Assembly: GCA_021204885.1 (NCBI GenBank)
Contig: JAJPYP010000106.1
Span: 1-5,692 of the forward strand
From: Prevotellaceae bacterium
GTDB lineage: Bacteria; Bacteroidota; Bacteroidia; Bacteroidales; Bacteroidaceae
Direction: 5' to 3'
DNA: 5,692 bases
The notes beneath the pieces were generated by a model. The model saw nothing but the letters and a program-made list of their open reading frames with translations, made no database searches and was not told the DNA's origin. The position numbers were made by a program, and so were the translations under genes. Shown piece by piece: positions 1 to 5,692 of the stretch (position 1 is its first letter; every line of letters starts with the position of its first letter).

Positions 1-2846
1 CCGATGATGTGAAGAAGGCCATTAACGAGGCGACCGCTTCTTTGGAGAGCGCCGACGCGGCTATGGCACTTGCTATCGCCGAAATGAAGGAGTCTATCGA
101 GACTGCCGAGGGTACCATTGCTTCGTTGACCGGCTCACTTTCCGACGAATCTGCCGCCCGCAAGGATCTCGAGGCGACGTTGAACGCGGCCGATGTTGAC
201 CTGCAAATCCAAATCACTGCTTTGCAGGCATTCCAAGCCGCTATTGAAGAGGCCGATTATCAGTCTCAGATTGACGAGTTGAAGAAGTACATGGACGATG
301 AAACCGCTTCCAACTATGATGATTTGACCGACCAAATCACTGATTTGTACACCCAAATAGAGGACTTGAGAACATCCATCGCAGCCAATACTCTCGACAT
401 CGCCACACTGCAGGCTGATATGAAAGATGTGCAAGACGCTTTGCTTGAGATTAACCCGAACTTGAGCTCGCTCTCCGTATTGGTTGAGGTTGGTGTAACC
501 AGCGTCGAGTTGGTTATCTCTTACACGGCCGACAACGTTGACTTGAACGACGGAGACTTGACTTTCAGTGCCGCCATTGTACAGGCCAATGTATTCGCTC
601 CCAATGTAGACAATGCCATCACGTTCAACGCCGGTGAATTGGTACAAGTTCCCCAAAAGTTCGTGGTACGTGTATCTCCTGTCAACGCTTCGCTGACTGC
701 CGATATGATTCACTTCGTAAACAGCCAGGGAGAAGACATGGACAAGTATGTAGAGGTAAAGAGTGTGGATAAGTACGGAGAGTTGCTCACCTCTTCCACA
801 AGGGCTGCCGCCAGCGGTTTGTACACTATCTACGCACAGTTGATTAACGGCATCTCCAAGGACGATTTCACAGCTGCCACCACGGTAACCAATAGCGACG
901 AGACGACAAGCAAGGTATTGTTTGCCGTACAAATCAACAACACGCTCGCCGCATACGCCGACCGCTATGCCACTTCCACTTACGACCTGACCATGGCATG
1001 GGAAGAGTACACGGGTGAGAACACATTGAACTACACCGTAGGCGACAAGGACGTGGCCGACTTGAACAACCGTTACGTGAACGACGGCAACAACCCCAGC
1101 TTGGAATACACGGATCCTTCATCCGCAATTACCTATACCGAATTGGGTTGGACGGGTGACGCCGCCGTTGCCGCCATCACCGAAGGTGACGACAAGAATG
1201 CAGCTGATGACAGTAACGATAACCGTGCCGATAAGGATCTTTATGAAGCCCAAGTGGGCGTGCCCTTCACCATCTCTATCTATGCCGAAGACGAAGATGG
1301 CAACAAGGTTGATCCCGAGCACATCCGCGCCATGTTCGTGGCATTGGACTTCGAGGAGAACGCCATTGAATCGGCTCCGTCTGAATGGGCCGCTTGGACC
1401 AAGTTCAGCTACACCGGCTTGAATACGGTTATCGACGCACAGGAAACGGGTTATCCTCTTTCCGCTACGATTACCGTAAACAGCAGCGAGGCCAACGGCG
1501 ACATCATCGGTTTCCGTGTATTTGCCGTGAACTACGACGGTACGTTGGTTGACCCCGATGGCAAGGCATTCTATATCGTATTGGGTTCGCAGAGCACGAA
1601 CTGGGGCGAGGCTGAAACGACCATCACGCCTGTATCTGATTCGGAATATACCACCACATCTACTGTAGACGCACTTGATTTGAGCAGTGTATCGTTGAGC
1701 AATGCAGCGACCATCACTTGGATTACCGACCAACTCGATGGCACCGCAGGCGATGATACCACAACTCCTATCTTCAACATGGTTATGACGAACAGCAAGG
1801 GCGCTATCGTAGCTTACACCAACGGCGGCAAGTTATACGCTGCAGACGGTACTGAGGCTGATTCTTCTACCGACCTCTCTTCCGTAACCAACGTTTATAC
1901 GACCGTTCTTGATGATCCTACCACTACCGCCGGTGCAATATATACTTGGGTTAACTACCTCGATGACCAAGAATATACCGGTACGTTGACCTTCACCAAC
2001 TCGAAGGGCCGCACCATCGGTACGATAACCGTCACCATGACGAAGGTATTGCCCACCGGTCTGCCTTACAGCGCCGAAGTGAAGTACAACCAGCTTGTAG
2101 ACGGCAAGTACTATGCATTCATGGTTCCGTCCACTGATGGTGTGAAAGTTGATTGGAGTACTAATCCTACGACCTACGGTACGATGGCTATGACTTCTGT
2201 CTTCAACTACGATAAGGAAGCTGTAGATAATGGCCTCACTTCCAACTACCAGATTACATGGGCTACCTCGGATACTGATTCCAATGGTGATCTCATCGAC
2301 GTAGATGTAGCCGGTGACGAGACGTTGTCTGTCGATGTTTCCTACGTTGACAACAAGACATACCATGATGTAACGGTAGGCTGGAACTACGGTAAGATCT
2401 CTTCCGCTACGCCGAATGAAGACTACGTGGCTGTAGGTTACACATTCGAGGCAATGTATGTATGTCTCTACTACGAAAAGGTATATACTTGGGCTTGGGC
2501 TGAGGATGCAATCACTTCGGTAGTTTACGCTGACAAGACCTTCACGCTTGACCTCTCTACCATCGAAGGTACGAGCTTGAAGGACGGTGAGTACAACGCA
2601 AACGCCGCCGGTGGCTACAACGGCACCAGCCTCGAGATTACGGAAGCTCACTTGACCACCGATGGAAACGGTGTAGAAGATGAATACTTCACCATTACCT
2701 CCGATGGCTCTACATTGACCTTCACTCCGGTTTCCGTCGATACCGACCCGACAGGTGATGTAGAGTCTACTTTGACACTGATCGGCACCGATATTTACGG
2801 TCACGACGTAACCATCACGTTGCCGTTCACTGTAACGAAGCGCTAA
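1..2846 (+). CDS. Large acidic coiled-coil and beta-rich probable cell-surface protein, 5' end missing
   Basis: The reading frame is open from the first base (codons GAT GAT GTG at 3-11) and ends with TAA at 2844-2846. The gene therefore starts before the window, and the GTG at 9 is not a credible start. About 947 residues are visible. Counting from the GTG codon, residues 1-150 are Ala/Glu/Asp/Leu-rich with heptad-like spacing and almost no Pro or Gly, so a long coiled coil is likely. From about 155 to 945 the chain is rich in Thr, Asp, Tyr, Val and Gly in alternating strand-like patterns, typical of Ig-like beta-sandwich modules, and ends in TLPFTVTKR. I see one cysteine (819) and no membrane segment or catalytic motif. 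The signal peptide, if any, is off-window. The coiled coil plus beta layout recalls large Bacteroides surface lipoproteins and S-layer-like proteins; that placement is inference. Frequent TTG, GTA, AAC and GAC codons suggest high expression. The function is unknown. Confidence 0.85.
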   Translation, partial: DDVKKAINEATASLESADAAMALAIAEMKESIETAEGTIASLTGSLSDESAARKDLEATLNAADVDLQIQITALQAFQAAIEEADYQSQIDELKKYMDDETASNYDDLTDQITDLYTQIEDLRTSIAANTLDIATLQADMKDVQDALLEINPNLSSLSVLVEVGVTSVELVISYTADNVDLNDGDLTFSAAIVQANVFAPNVDNAITFNAGELVQVPQKFVVRVSPVNASLTADMIHFVNSQGEDMDKYVEVKSVDKYGELLTSSTRAAASGLYTIYAQLINGISKDDFTAATTVTNSDETTSKVLFAVQINNTLAAYADRYATSTYDLTMAWEEYTGENTLNYTVGDKDVADLNNRYVNDGNNPSLEYTDPSSAITYTELGWTGDAAVAAITEGDDKNAADDSNDNRADKDLYEAQVGVPFTISIYAEDEDGNKVDPEHIRAMFVALDFEENAIESAPSEWAAWTKFSYTGLNTVIDAQETGYPLSATITVNSSEANGDIIGFRVFAVNYDGTLVDPDGKAFYIVLGSQSTNWGEAETTITPVSDSEYTTTSTVDALDLSSVSLSNAATITWITDQLDGTAGDDTTTPIFNMVMTNSKGAIVAYTNGGKLYAADGTEADSSTDLSSVTNVYTTVLDDPTTTAGAIYTWVNYLDDQEYTGTLTFTNSKGRTIGTITVTMTKVLPTGLPYSAEVKYNQLVDGKYYAFMVPSTDGVKVDWSTNPTTYGTMAMTSVFNYDKEAVDNGLTSNYQITWATSDTDSNGDLIDVDVAGDETLSVDVSYVDNKTYHDVTVGWNYGKISSATPNEDYVAVGYTFEAMYVCLYYEKVYTWAWAEDAITSVVYADKTFTLDLSTIEGTSLKDGEYNANAAGGYNGTSLEITEAHLTTDGNGVEDEYFTITSDGSTLTFTPVSVDTDPTGDVESTLTLIGTDIYGHDVTITLPFTVTKR

Positions 2847-2865
2847 ACCTATACACCCTACAGCG

Positions 2866-2891
2866 GCCGCTTCCCCTCGTGGGGAAGCGGC
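2866..2891 (+). other. GC-rich stem-loop just after the surface-protein gene
   Basis: An 11-bp perfect stem (2866-2876 with 2881-2891) closes a 4-nt TCGT loop, 20 nt after the TAA stop. Eight of the eleven pairs are G-C. No T-run follows (the next bases are TCCTGCCGGGG), so it is a poor intrinsic terminator by itself. It may instead protect the mRNA 3' end from exonucleases or cause pausing. The structure is read directly; the role is inferred. Confidence 0.75.
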
Positions 2892-2998
2892 TCCTGCCGG
2901 GGATAGGATTAGTTAATAGTACGATATGAACCCTTTAAGTTGGATGAATTTGTTCATTTCATCATAAAAGTTTTGTTTATCTGTATTAGAATTATGTC

Positions 2999-3035
2999 TC
3001 GAGGCGTTCATGTGAATGAACGCCTCGATTGTTTT
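2999..3035 (+). terminator. Rho-independent terminator with GNRA-type loop
   Basis: A 13-bp perfect stem (2999-3011 with 3016-3028) closes a GTGA loop, which is a GNRA-class tetraloop in RNA, and is followed by TTGTTTTA. The T-rich side is downstream on the plus strand, so it should end transcripts coming from the surface-protein gene about 150 nt upstream. On the minus strand the stem is followed by GACATAATTC rather than a U-run, so it would be a weak terminator for the converging map/walJ transcript, although the stem could still help. Confidence 0.8.
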
Positions 3036-3107
3036 ATATATATAGGTATAGCATTTCTTTAGACTTGCTGAAATCTATGTTTGCTCCCAATGATTATCAG
3101 GTGAGCT

Positions 3108-3911
3108 TTATTCGAACAGATAGAGTTCGGTGGGTAGGGTGCGTTGCAACGCGCATAGGTGTACTTCCGTGTCCACCGCAATGCCTTTTTCGGCTAATTT
3201 CAACGCTACCGTGTGGTGCGCCAGTTCCGGCAGGTTGTTGTCCTTGCTCAAGTGGCAGAGCCAGATGTAACGCAGCTTTCCGCTCATGTTGTCTGCTATG
3301 AATTCGGCGGCGGCACGGTTGCTCAAATGTCCGTTGGTGCCGGCTATACGGGCTTTCAGGTAGGCTGGATAGCTTCCCGTACGCAGCATCTCCTCATCGT
3401 AGTTTGCCTCTAAAATAAGGTAGTTTGCCTTGCGCAGGTAGGTGGCTACGGTGGGGGTTATCTCTCCCAAGTCGGTGGCGAAGGTAAAGGTCTTGCCATC
3501 GACCTCTATGCAGTAGCCCACGTTGTCCGTACCGTCGTGCGGTACTTCGAAGGCCTCGATGCGGAAGTCGCGGAACTGCAATGGCGTCTCTTTCTCTATG
3601 TAGAGTCGGGATGCTTGGAGCCGCTTGGACGAATGGTGTCCCATGTCAATTCCCTCGTGGGTACGCCGGGTGGCATAGATGGGAATATGCAGCTTTTCTC
3701 CTAAAATGCCTACCGATTTCACATGGTCGGCATGGTCGTGTGTCAAAAAGACGGCGTGTATCATCTCCATGCCGATGCCCACTTCTTTCAACTCCTTTTT
3801 GATGCGTCGTGTCGAGATGCCGGCATCAATCAAGATACCATACCATTCCGTGCCCAAGTAGTAGCAATTGCCGCTGCTGCCGCTGGCAAGGCTCATGAAT
3901 CTCAGCTGCAT
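3108..3911 (-). CDS. walJ: WalJ/YycJ-family metallo-beta-lactamase-fold hydrolase (probable nuclease)
   Basis: This 267-residue protein is close in length to Bacillus YycJ/WalJ (about 264). It opens with the family signature SLASGSSGN (7-15), then ILIDAG (26-31). The metal-binding motif THDHADH lies at 57-63, with H58, H60, D62 and H63 as ligands. Further conserved points are H125 in EVPHDG, D147 in ATDLG, EANYD (168-172), NGHLSN (193-198) and CHLSKDNN (219-226), the last two being strong family marks. Metallo-beta-lactamase-fold enzymes use two metal ions, usually zinc, for hydrolysis; YycJ homologues have been reported as DNA exonucleases, but the role in Bacteroidetes is inferred. There is no signal peptide, so it should be cytoplasmic. 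Its ATG lies 2 nt after the map stop, so the two are surely co-transcribed and perhaps translationally coupled. The WalRK two-component genes that flank walJ in Firmicutes are absent here. Confidence 0.9.
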   Translation of the reverse strand: MQLRFMSLASGSSGNCYYLGTEWYGILIDAGISTRRIKKELKEVGIGMEMIHAVFLTHDHADHVKSVGILGEKLHIPIYATRRTHEGIDMGHHSSKRLQASRLYIEKETPLQFRDFRIEAFEVPHDGTDNVGYCIEVDGKTFTFATDLGEITPTVATYLRKANYLILEANYDEEMLRTGSYPAYLKARIAGTNGHLSNRAAAEFIADNMSGKLRYIWLCHLSKDNNLPELAHHTVALKLAEKGIAVDTEVHLCALQRTLPTELYLFE

Positions 3912-3913
3912 GC

Positions 3914-4768
3914 CTACTGGGTCAGGATCTCGTTACCCGTTTCGGTTATCAAGATTTGGCTCTCCCATTGTGCCGAGGGCAAGCCGTCTTCGGTGCACAC
4001 CGTCCAGCCGTCAGTCTCGTCAATGAATATCTCCTTGGCACCCATGTTGATCATCGGCTCGATGGTGAAGGTCATGCCCGGTACCAACAACATGCCGGTG
4101 CCTCGTTTCCCCACATGCTCCACATCGGGCTCCTCATGGAACTTGATGCCGCAGCCATGCCCGCAGAACTCCCTGACCACGCTGTAGCCGTTGTTCTCGG
4201 CATGCTCCTGCACGGTGGCGCCTATGTCGCCTAACCGCGCCCAAGGCTGTGCCGCCTTGATGCCCAAGTCACGGCATTCGCGGGCCACTTCCACTAACCG
4301 CCGCACTTCCGGGCTTACGTCACCTATGAGGAACATGCGCGAAGCGTCCGAATAGTAGCCTTTGAAGATGGTGGAGACGTCCACGTTCACGATGTCGCCG
4401 TTGCACAGTATCTCCTTGGTGGAGGGAACTCCGTGGCACACCACGTCGTTCACACTGGTGCAAACACTTTTTGGATAGCCTTCATAAAGGAAATCGGCGG
4501 GGATGGCATCGTGGTCGGTGGTGAAACAATAGACCAGATGGTCAATCTCGGCGGTGGACATTCCTTCGCGGATATGTTCCGCAATGTAATCCAGCAAAGC
4601 CGTGTTTATCTTGGCACTCGCGCGGATGCCCGCTATCTGTTCTTCCGTGCGCAGCAAATTCCGCATGGGCAGCTTGCAACCCGCCCGCTTGTATTGCTGT
4701 ACCTTGGCCTCCGCCTCGTCGGAATAGTTATGGGGCATGTACCGCATGCCGTGTGCAAATTTCTTCAT
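3914..4768 (-). CDS. map: Type I methionine aminopeptidase
   Basis: The gene encodes a 284-residue enzyme that removes the initiator methionine from nascent proteins. Numbered from the chosen start (ATG 4768-4766, protein MKKFAHGMRY...), all five metal ligands of the pita-bread fold are recognisable: D130 (VNVDVS), D141 (YYSDASR), H204 (CGHGCG), E237 (TIEPM) and E269 (AQWESQ). The substrate-binding histidines are H112 (VCHGVPS) and H211 (FHEEP). A longer frame runs back to 4852, but it is rejected because a TAnnTTTG promoter element lies at 4791-4798, inside that extension. The enzyme carries roughly 30 more N-terminal residues than the E. coli protein (264 aa), basic and Tyr-rich, with no Cys-rich zinc-binding (SEC-C) motif. 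It stops with TAG two bases before the walJ-like gene. Bacteroidetes usually carry another map in the ribosomal-protein (spc) operon, so this may be the second copy. Confidence 0.95.
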   Translation of the reverse strand: MKKFAHGMRYMPHNYSDEAEAKVQQYKRAGCKLPMRNLLRTEEQIAGIRASAKINTALLDYIAEHIREGMSTAEIDHLVYCFTTDHDAIPADFLYEGYPKSVCTSVNDVVCHGVPSTKEILCNGDIVNVDVSTIFKGYYSDASRMFLIGDVSPEVRRLVEVARECRDLGIKAAQPWARLGDIGATVQEHAENNGYSVVREFCGHGCGIKFHEEPDVEHVGKRGTGMLLVPGMTFTIEPMINMGAKEIFIDETDGWTVCTEDGLPSAQWESQILITETGNEILTQ

Positions 4769-4790
4769 CTTCGGCTTATTTAAAGTACGG

Positions 4791-4798
4791 CAAAAATA
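4791..4798 (-). promoter_or_regulatory. Bacteroidetes -7 promoter element for map-walJ
   Basis: On the minus strand this reads TATTTTTG, a full match to the Bacteroidetes -7 consensus TAnnTTTG. It sits 22 nt before the chosen map start, leaving a short leader. The -33 box (TTTG) is not clear: TTTC at 4825-4822 is 23 nt away, a little too far. No strong Shine-Dalgarno sequence is seen, as is usual in this phylum. The element rules out the longer map start at 4852. Confidence 0.65.
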
Positions 4799-4805
4799 CG
4801 CAATA

Positions 4806-4820
4806 ATCTTCAAGATGAAG
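4806..4820. promoter_or_regulatory. Overlapping inverted repeats between divergent promoters
   Basis: Two perfect short inverted repeats overlap here: ATCTT-C-AAGAT at 4806-4816 and CTTCA-AGA-TGAAG at 4808-4820. They lie between the minus-strand map promoter and the plus-strand HAD promoters, where an operator would sit. The repeats are read directly. Any regulator binding is speculative, because 5-bp arms can arise by chance. Confidence 0.25.
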
Positions 4821-4838
4821 CGAAATGGGGGTGATATA

Positions 4839-4870
4839 TTTGTGCGGTTCAAGGATTATTCAGACCTTTG
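4839..4870 (+). promoter_or_regulatory. Bacteroidetes promoter for the HAD gene
   Basis: TTTG at 4839-4842 (-33 box), a 20-nt spacer and GACCTTTG at 4863-4870 (-7 box, one mismatch to TAnnTTTG) form a well-spaced promoter. The -7 box continues as CAGCCGC, nearly the same as the sequence after the panB -7 box (ACCTTTGCA-CCGC in both). Transcription would begin near 4877, giving a leader of about 30 nt before the ATG at 4909. A second reading is possible: TATATTTG at 4835-4842 is itself a perfect -7 match that would start transcription near 4850, but it has no good -33 box. Confidence 0.6.
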
Positions 4871-4908
4871 CAGCCGCAACCAATGAATGGCAAACAACCA
4901 AAGTGCGT

Positions 4909-5556
4909 ATGGATAACGATAAACCTGTAGCCGTCCTCTTCGATTTCGACGGTGTGGTCATGGATACGGAAAGTCAATACAGTCTTTTCTGGCACCGCAT
5001 AGGTGTGGAGCATTTCGGTATGGAAGATTTGCAAGACCGTATCAAAGGTACTACCTTGGCCGCCATCTTCACCAAGTACTTTGCAGGCAAAGAGCAGTTG
5101 CAAGCCGAAATCATCCCGGCACTCGACCGCTTCGAACAAGAGATGGCTTTCGAATACATTCCCGGTTTCCTCGATTTCATGGACGACCTGCGTCGCCACG
5201 GTTGCTATACCGCTATCGTCACCAGTTCGGGCGAACGGAAGATGGAGGCTGTCTATCGGGCACATCCTGAAATGAAGCGGCTCTTTCACCGTGTTTTTAC
5301 CGACAAGATGTTCCGTGCCTCCAAGCCTGCGCCCGACTGCTACCTATTAGGCATGGAGACATTCGGCACTACTCCTGAGACTACTTACGTCTTCGAGGAC
5401 TCTTTCAACGGCCTGAAGGCAGGATTGGCATCGGGAGCCGTGGTCATCGGCCTCTCCACCACCAACCCTGCAGAAGCCATTGCCCCGTTGTGCCACCATG
5501 TGATACCCGATTTCCTTGGATTCACTTTCGATAAAATGACTGCGGTAAACAAGTAA
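4909..5556 (+). CDS. HAD-superfamily phosphatase/phosphomutase, beta-phosphoglucomutase-like
   Basis: The gene encodes a 215-residue cytoplasmic protein of the haloacid dehalogenase superfamily, subfamily I. All four motifs are present, numbered from the ATG at 4909: motif I FDFDGVVMD with nucleophile D12 and acid/base D14; motif II IVTSSG (S106/S107); motif III lysine K139 in ASKPAPD; motif IV FEDSFNG with E163 and D164 binding Mg2+. A helical cap follows motif I (about 18-90) and contains KGTT, as in beta-phosphoglucomutases. Such enzymes act on sugar phosphates or similar small phosphoesters; the substrate cannot be read from sequence, and a simple phosphatase is as likely as a mutase. The frame is open back to an ATG at 4825, but that lies upstream of the promoter boxes, so ATG 4909 is preferred. 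It is divergent from map. No terminator is visible between it and panB, so read-through into panB is possible. Confidence 0.9.
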   Translation: MDNDKPVAVLFDFDGVVMDTESQYSLFWHRIGVEHFGMEDLQDRIKGTTLAAIFTKYFAGKEQLQAEIIPALDRFEQEMAFEYIPGFLDFMDDLRRHGCYTAIVTSSGERKMEAVYRAHPEMKRLFHRVFTDKMFRASKPAPDCYLLGMETFGTTPETTYVFEDSFNGLKAGLASGAVVIGLSTTNPAEAIAPLCHHVIPDFLGFTFDKMTAVNK

Positions 5557-5569
5557 TCCGTAAAAGCGT

Positions 5570-5577
5570 TACCTTTG
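5570..5577 (+). promoter_or_regulatory. Bacteroidetes -7 promoter element for panB
   Basis: TACCTTTG is a full match to TAnnTTTG and is followed by CAACCGC, nearly identical to the context of the HAD promoter. It begins 13 nt after the HAD stop codon and would give a panB leader of about 70 nt. No good TTTG -33 box is present 19-21 nt upstream. Inside the leader, ACCGC (5580-5584) could pair with GCGGT (5602-5606), but the stem is weak. Confidence 0.55.
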
Positions 5578-5654
5578 CAACCGCGTGCCGGTGAACCCCA
5601 AGCGGTCGCAGTACAAACAATCAAACCTGAAAGAGATACAAACTTATATATATT

Positions 5655-5692
5655 ATGGCAGGATATATTTCGGACGATGCCCGTAAAGTGAC
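5655..5692 (+). CDS. panB: 3-methyl-2-oxobutanoate hydroxymethyltransferase, N-terminal fragment
   Basis: Only twelve full codons are in the window, reading MAGYISDDARKV and then a partial threonine codon. This closely resembles the N-terminus of Bacteroides PanB proteins as I remember them (MAGY-S-DTRKVTTHR...). PanB transfers a hydroxymethyl group from methylene-tetrahydrofolate to 2-oxoisovalerate, giving ketopantoate for pantothenate and coenzyme A. The ATG is preceded by an A-rich leader containing GAAAGAGA about 20 nt upstream. The gene runs off the window end, so the call rests on very little sequence plus the upstream promoter element. Confidence 0.65.
   Translation, partial: MAGYISDDARKV

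Larger units (their letters stand above)
2847..3107. other. Non-coding gap between convergent transcription units
   Basis: This 261-bp spacer separates the stop of the plus-strand surface-protein gene from the stop of the minus-strand hydrolase gene. It holds the two hairpins listed separately, a small weak inverted repeat (ATGAA / TTCAT at 2944-2957) and an AT-rich stretch around 3029-3060. I see no convincing gene. The reading frame that begins at 3029 continues antisense into the hydrolase gene and has no recognisable product. Confidence 0.7.

Noticed and set aside
135..932. Long minus-strand open frame of 265 codons inside the surface-protein gene
   Set aside because: It is an antisense shadow: the plus-strand gene rarely uses codons that create stops on the other strand. 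The product has low-complexity, unfamiliar composition and there is no promoter or leader.
1284..1320. EF-hand-like calcium loop (DEDGNKVDPEH) in the surface protein
   Set aside because: The twelfth position lacks the needed acidic residue and there are no flanking helices; a beta-turn fits better.
1119..1733. Minus-strand open frame of 204 codons
   Set aside because: Antisense shadow of the surface-protein gene with no recognisable domain.
1833..2804. Minus-strand open frame of 323 codons
   Set aside because: It is the longest antisense frame, but it lies wholly within a clearly coding plus-strand gene and its translation shows no family motif.
2949..2975. Possible promoter, TTTG at 2949 with AAGTTTTG at 2968
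   Set aside because: The spacing is only 15 nt, and the transcript would meet the terminator within about 60 nt.
3723..4187. Plus-strand open frame of 154 codons across the walJ/map junction
   Set aside because: It is antisense to two genes with intact catalytic motifs.
4769..4852. Upstream extension of map to an earlier ATG
   Set aside because: It would place the promoter element 4791-4798 inside the coding region, and the extra residues do not resemble a methionine aminopeptidase N-terminus.
4825..4908. Upstream extension of the HAD gene to ATG 4825
   Set aside because: It overlaps both candidate promoters, and the phosphatase fold begins directly after ATG 4909.
4883..4930. Tiny upstream frames starting at ATG 4883 and 4887 that overlap the HAD start
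   Set aside because: They are 15 and 9 codons long, have no ribosome-binding site and lie only 6-10 nt from the likely transcription start; chance is sufficient.

Overview
The window looks like chromosome from a gut Bacteroidales species, most likely Bacteroides or a close relative. The reasons are Bacteroidetes-type promoter elements (TAnnTTTG at about -7, once with a TTTG box 20 nt upstream, and no sigma70-like -35/-10 pairs), weak or absent Shine-Dalgarno sequences, and proteins that read as Bacteroides versions of known families. The organism is an inference. I see no mobile element, CRISPR array, tRNA or rRNA.

Layout. Positions 1-2846 (+) hold the 3' part of a very large gene for an acidic, secreted-type protein: about 150 residues of coiled coil followed by about 800 residues of beta-rich modules. 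Its true start lies before the window. Positions 2847-3107 are a non-coding gap with two strong hairpins: a GC-rich stem-loop 20 nt after the stop codon, and a 13-bp stem with a GNRA-type loop and T-rich tail that looks like the real terminator. Next, on the minus strand, come two genes two bases apart: map (type I methionine aminopeptidase, 4768 down to 3914) and a WalJ/YycJ-family metallo-beta-lactamase-fold hydrolase (3911 down to 3108). A promoter element just upstream of map fixes its start at 4768. Divergently, 4909-5556 (+) encodes a beta-phosphoglucomutase-like HAD phosphatase. After a 98-nt spacer with its own promoter element, the first 12 full codons of panB (pantothenate synthesis) run off the end.

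Function. Map trims N-terminal methionine from new proteins. The WalJ-like protein is probably a nuclease of the metallo-beta-lactamase fold and appears co-transcribed with map. The HAD enzyme is a small-molecule phosphatase or phosphomutase of unknown substrate. PanB makes ketopantoate for coenzyme A. These are housekeeping genes, and I see no operon logic linking them to the large surface protein. That protein and its structured 3' region are the least explained part of the window and the best place to look for something new. I do not see convincing evidence of a new multi-gene system here.
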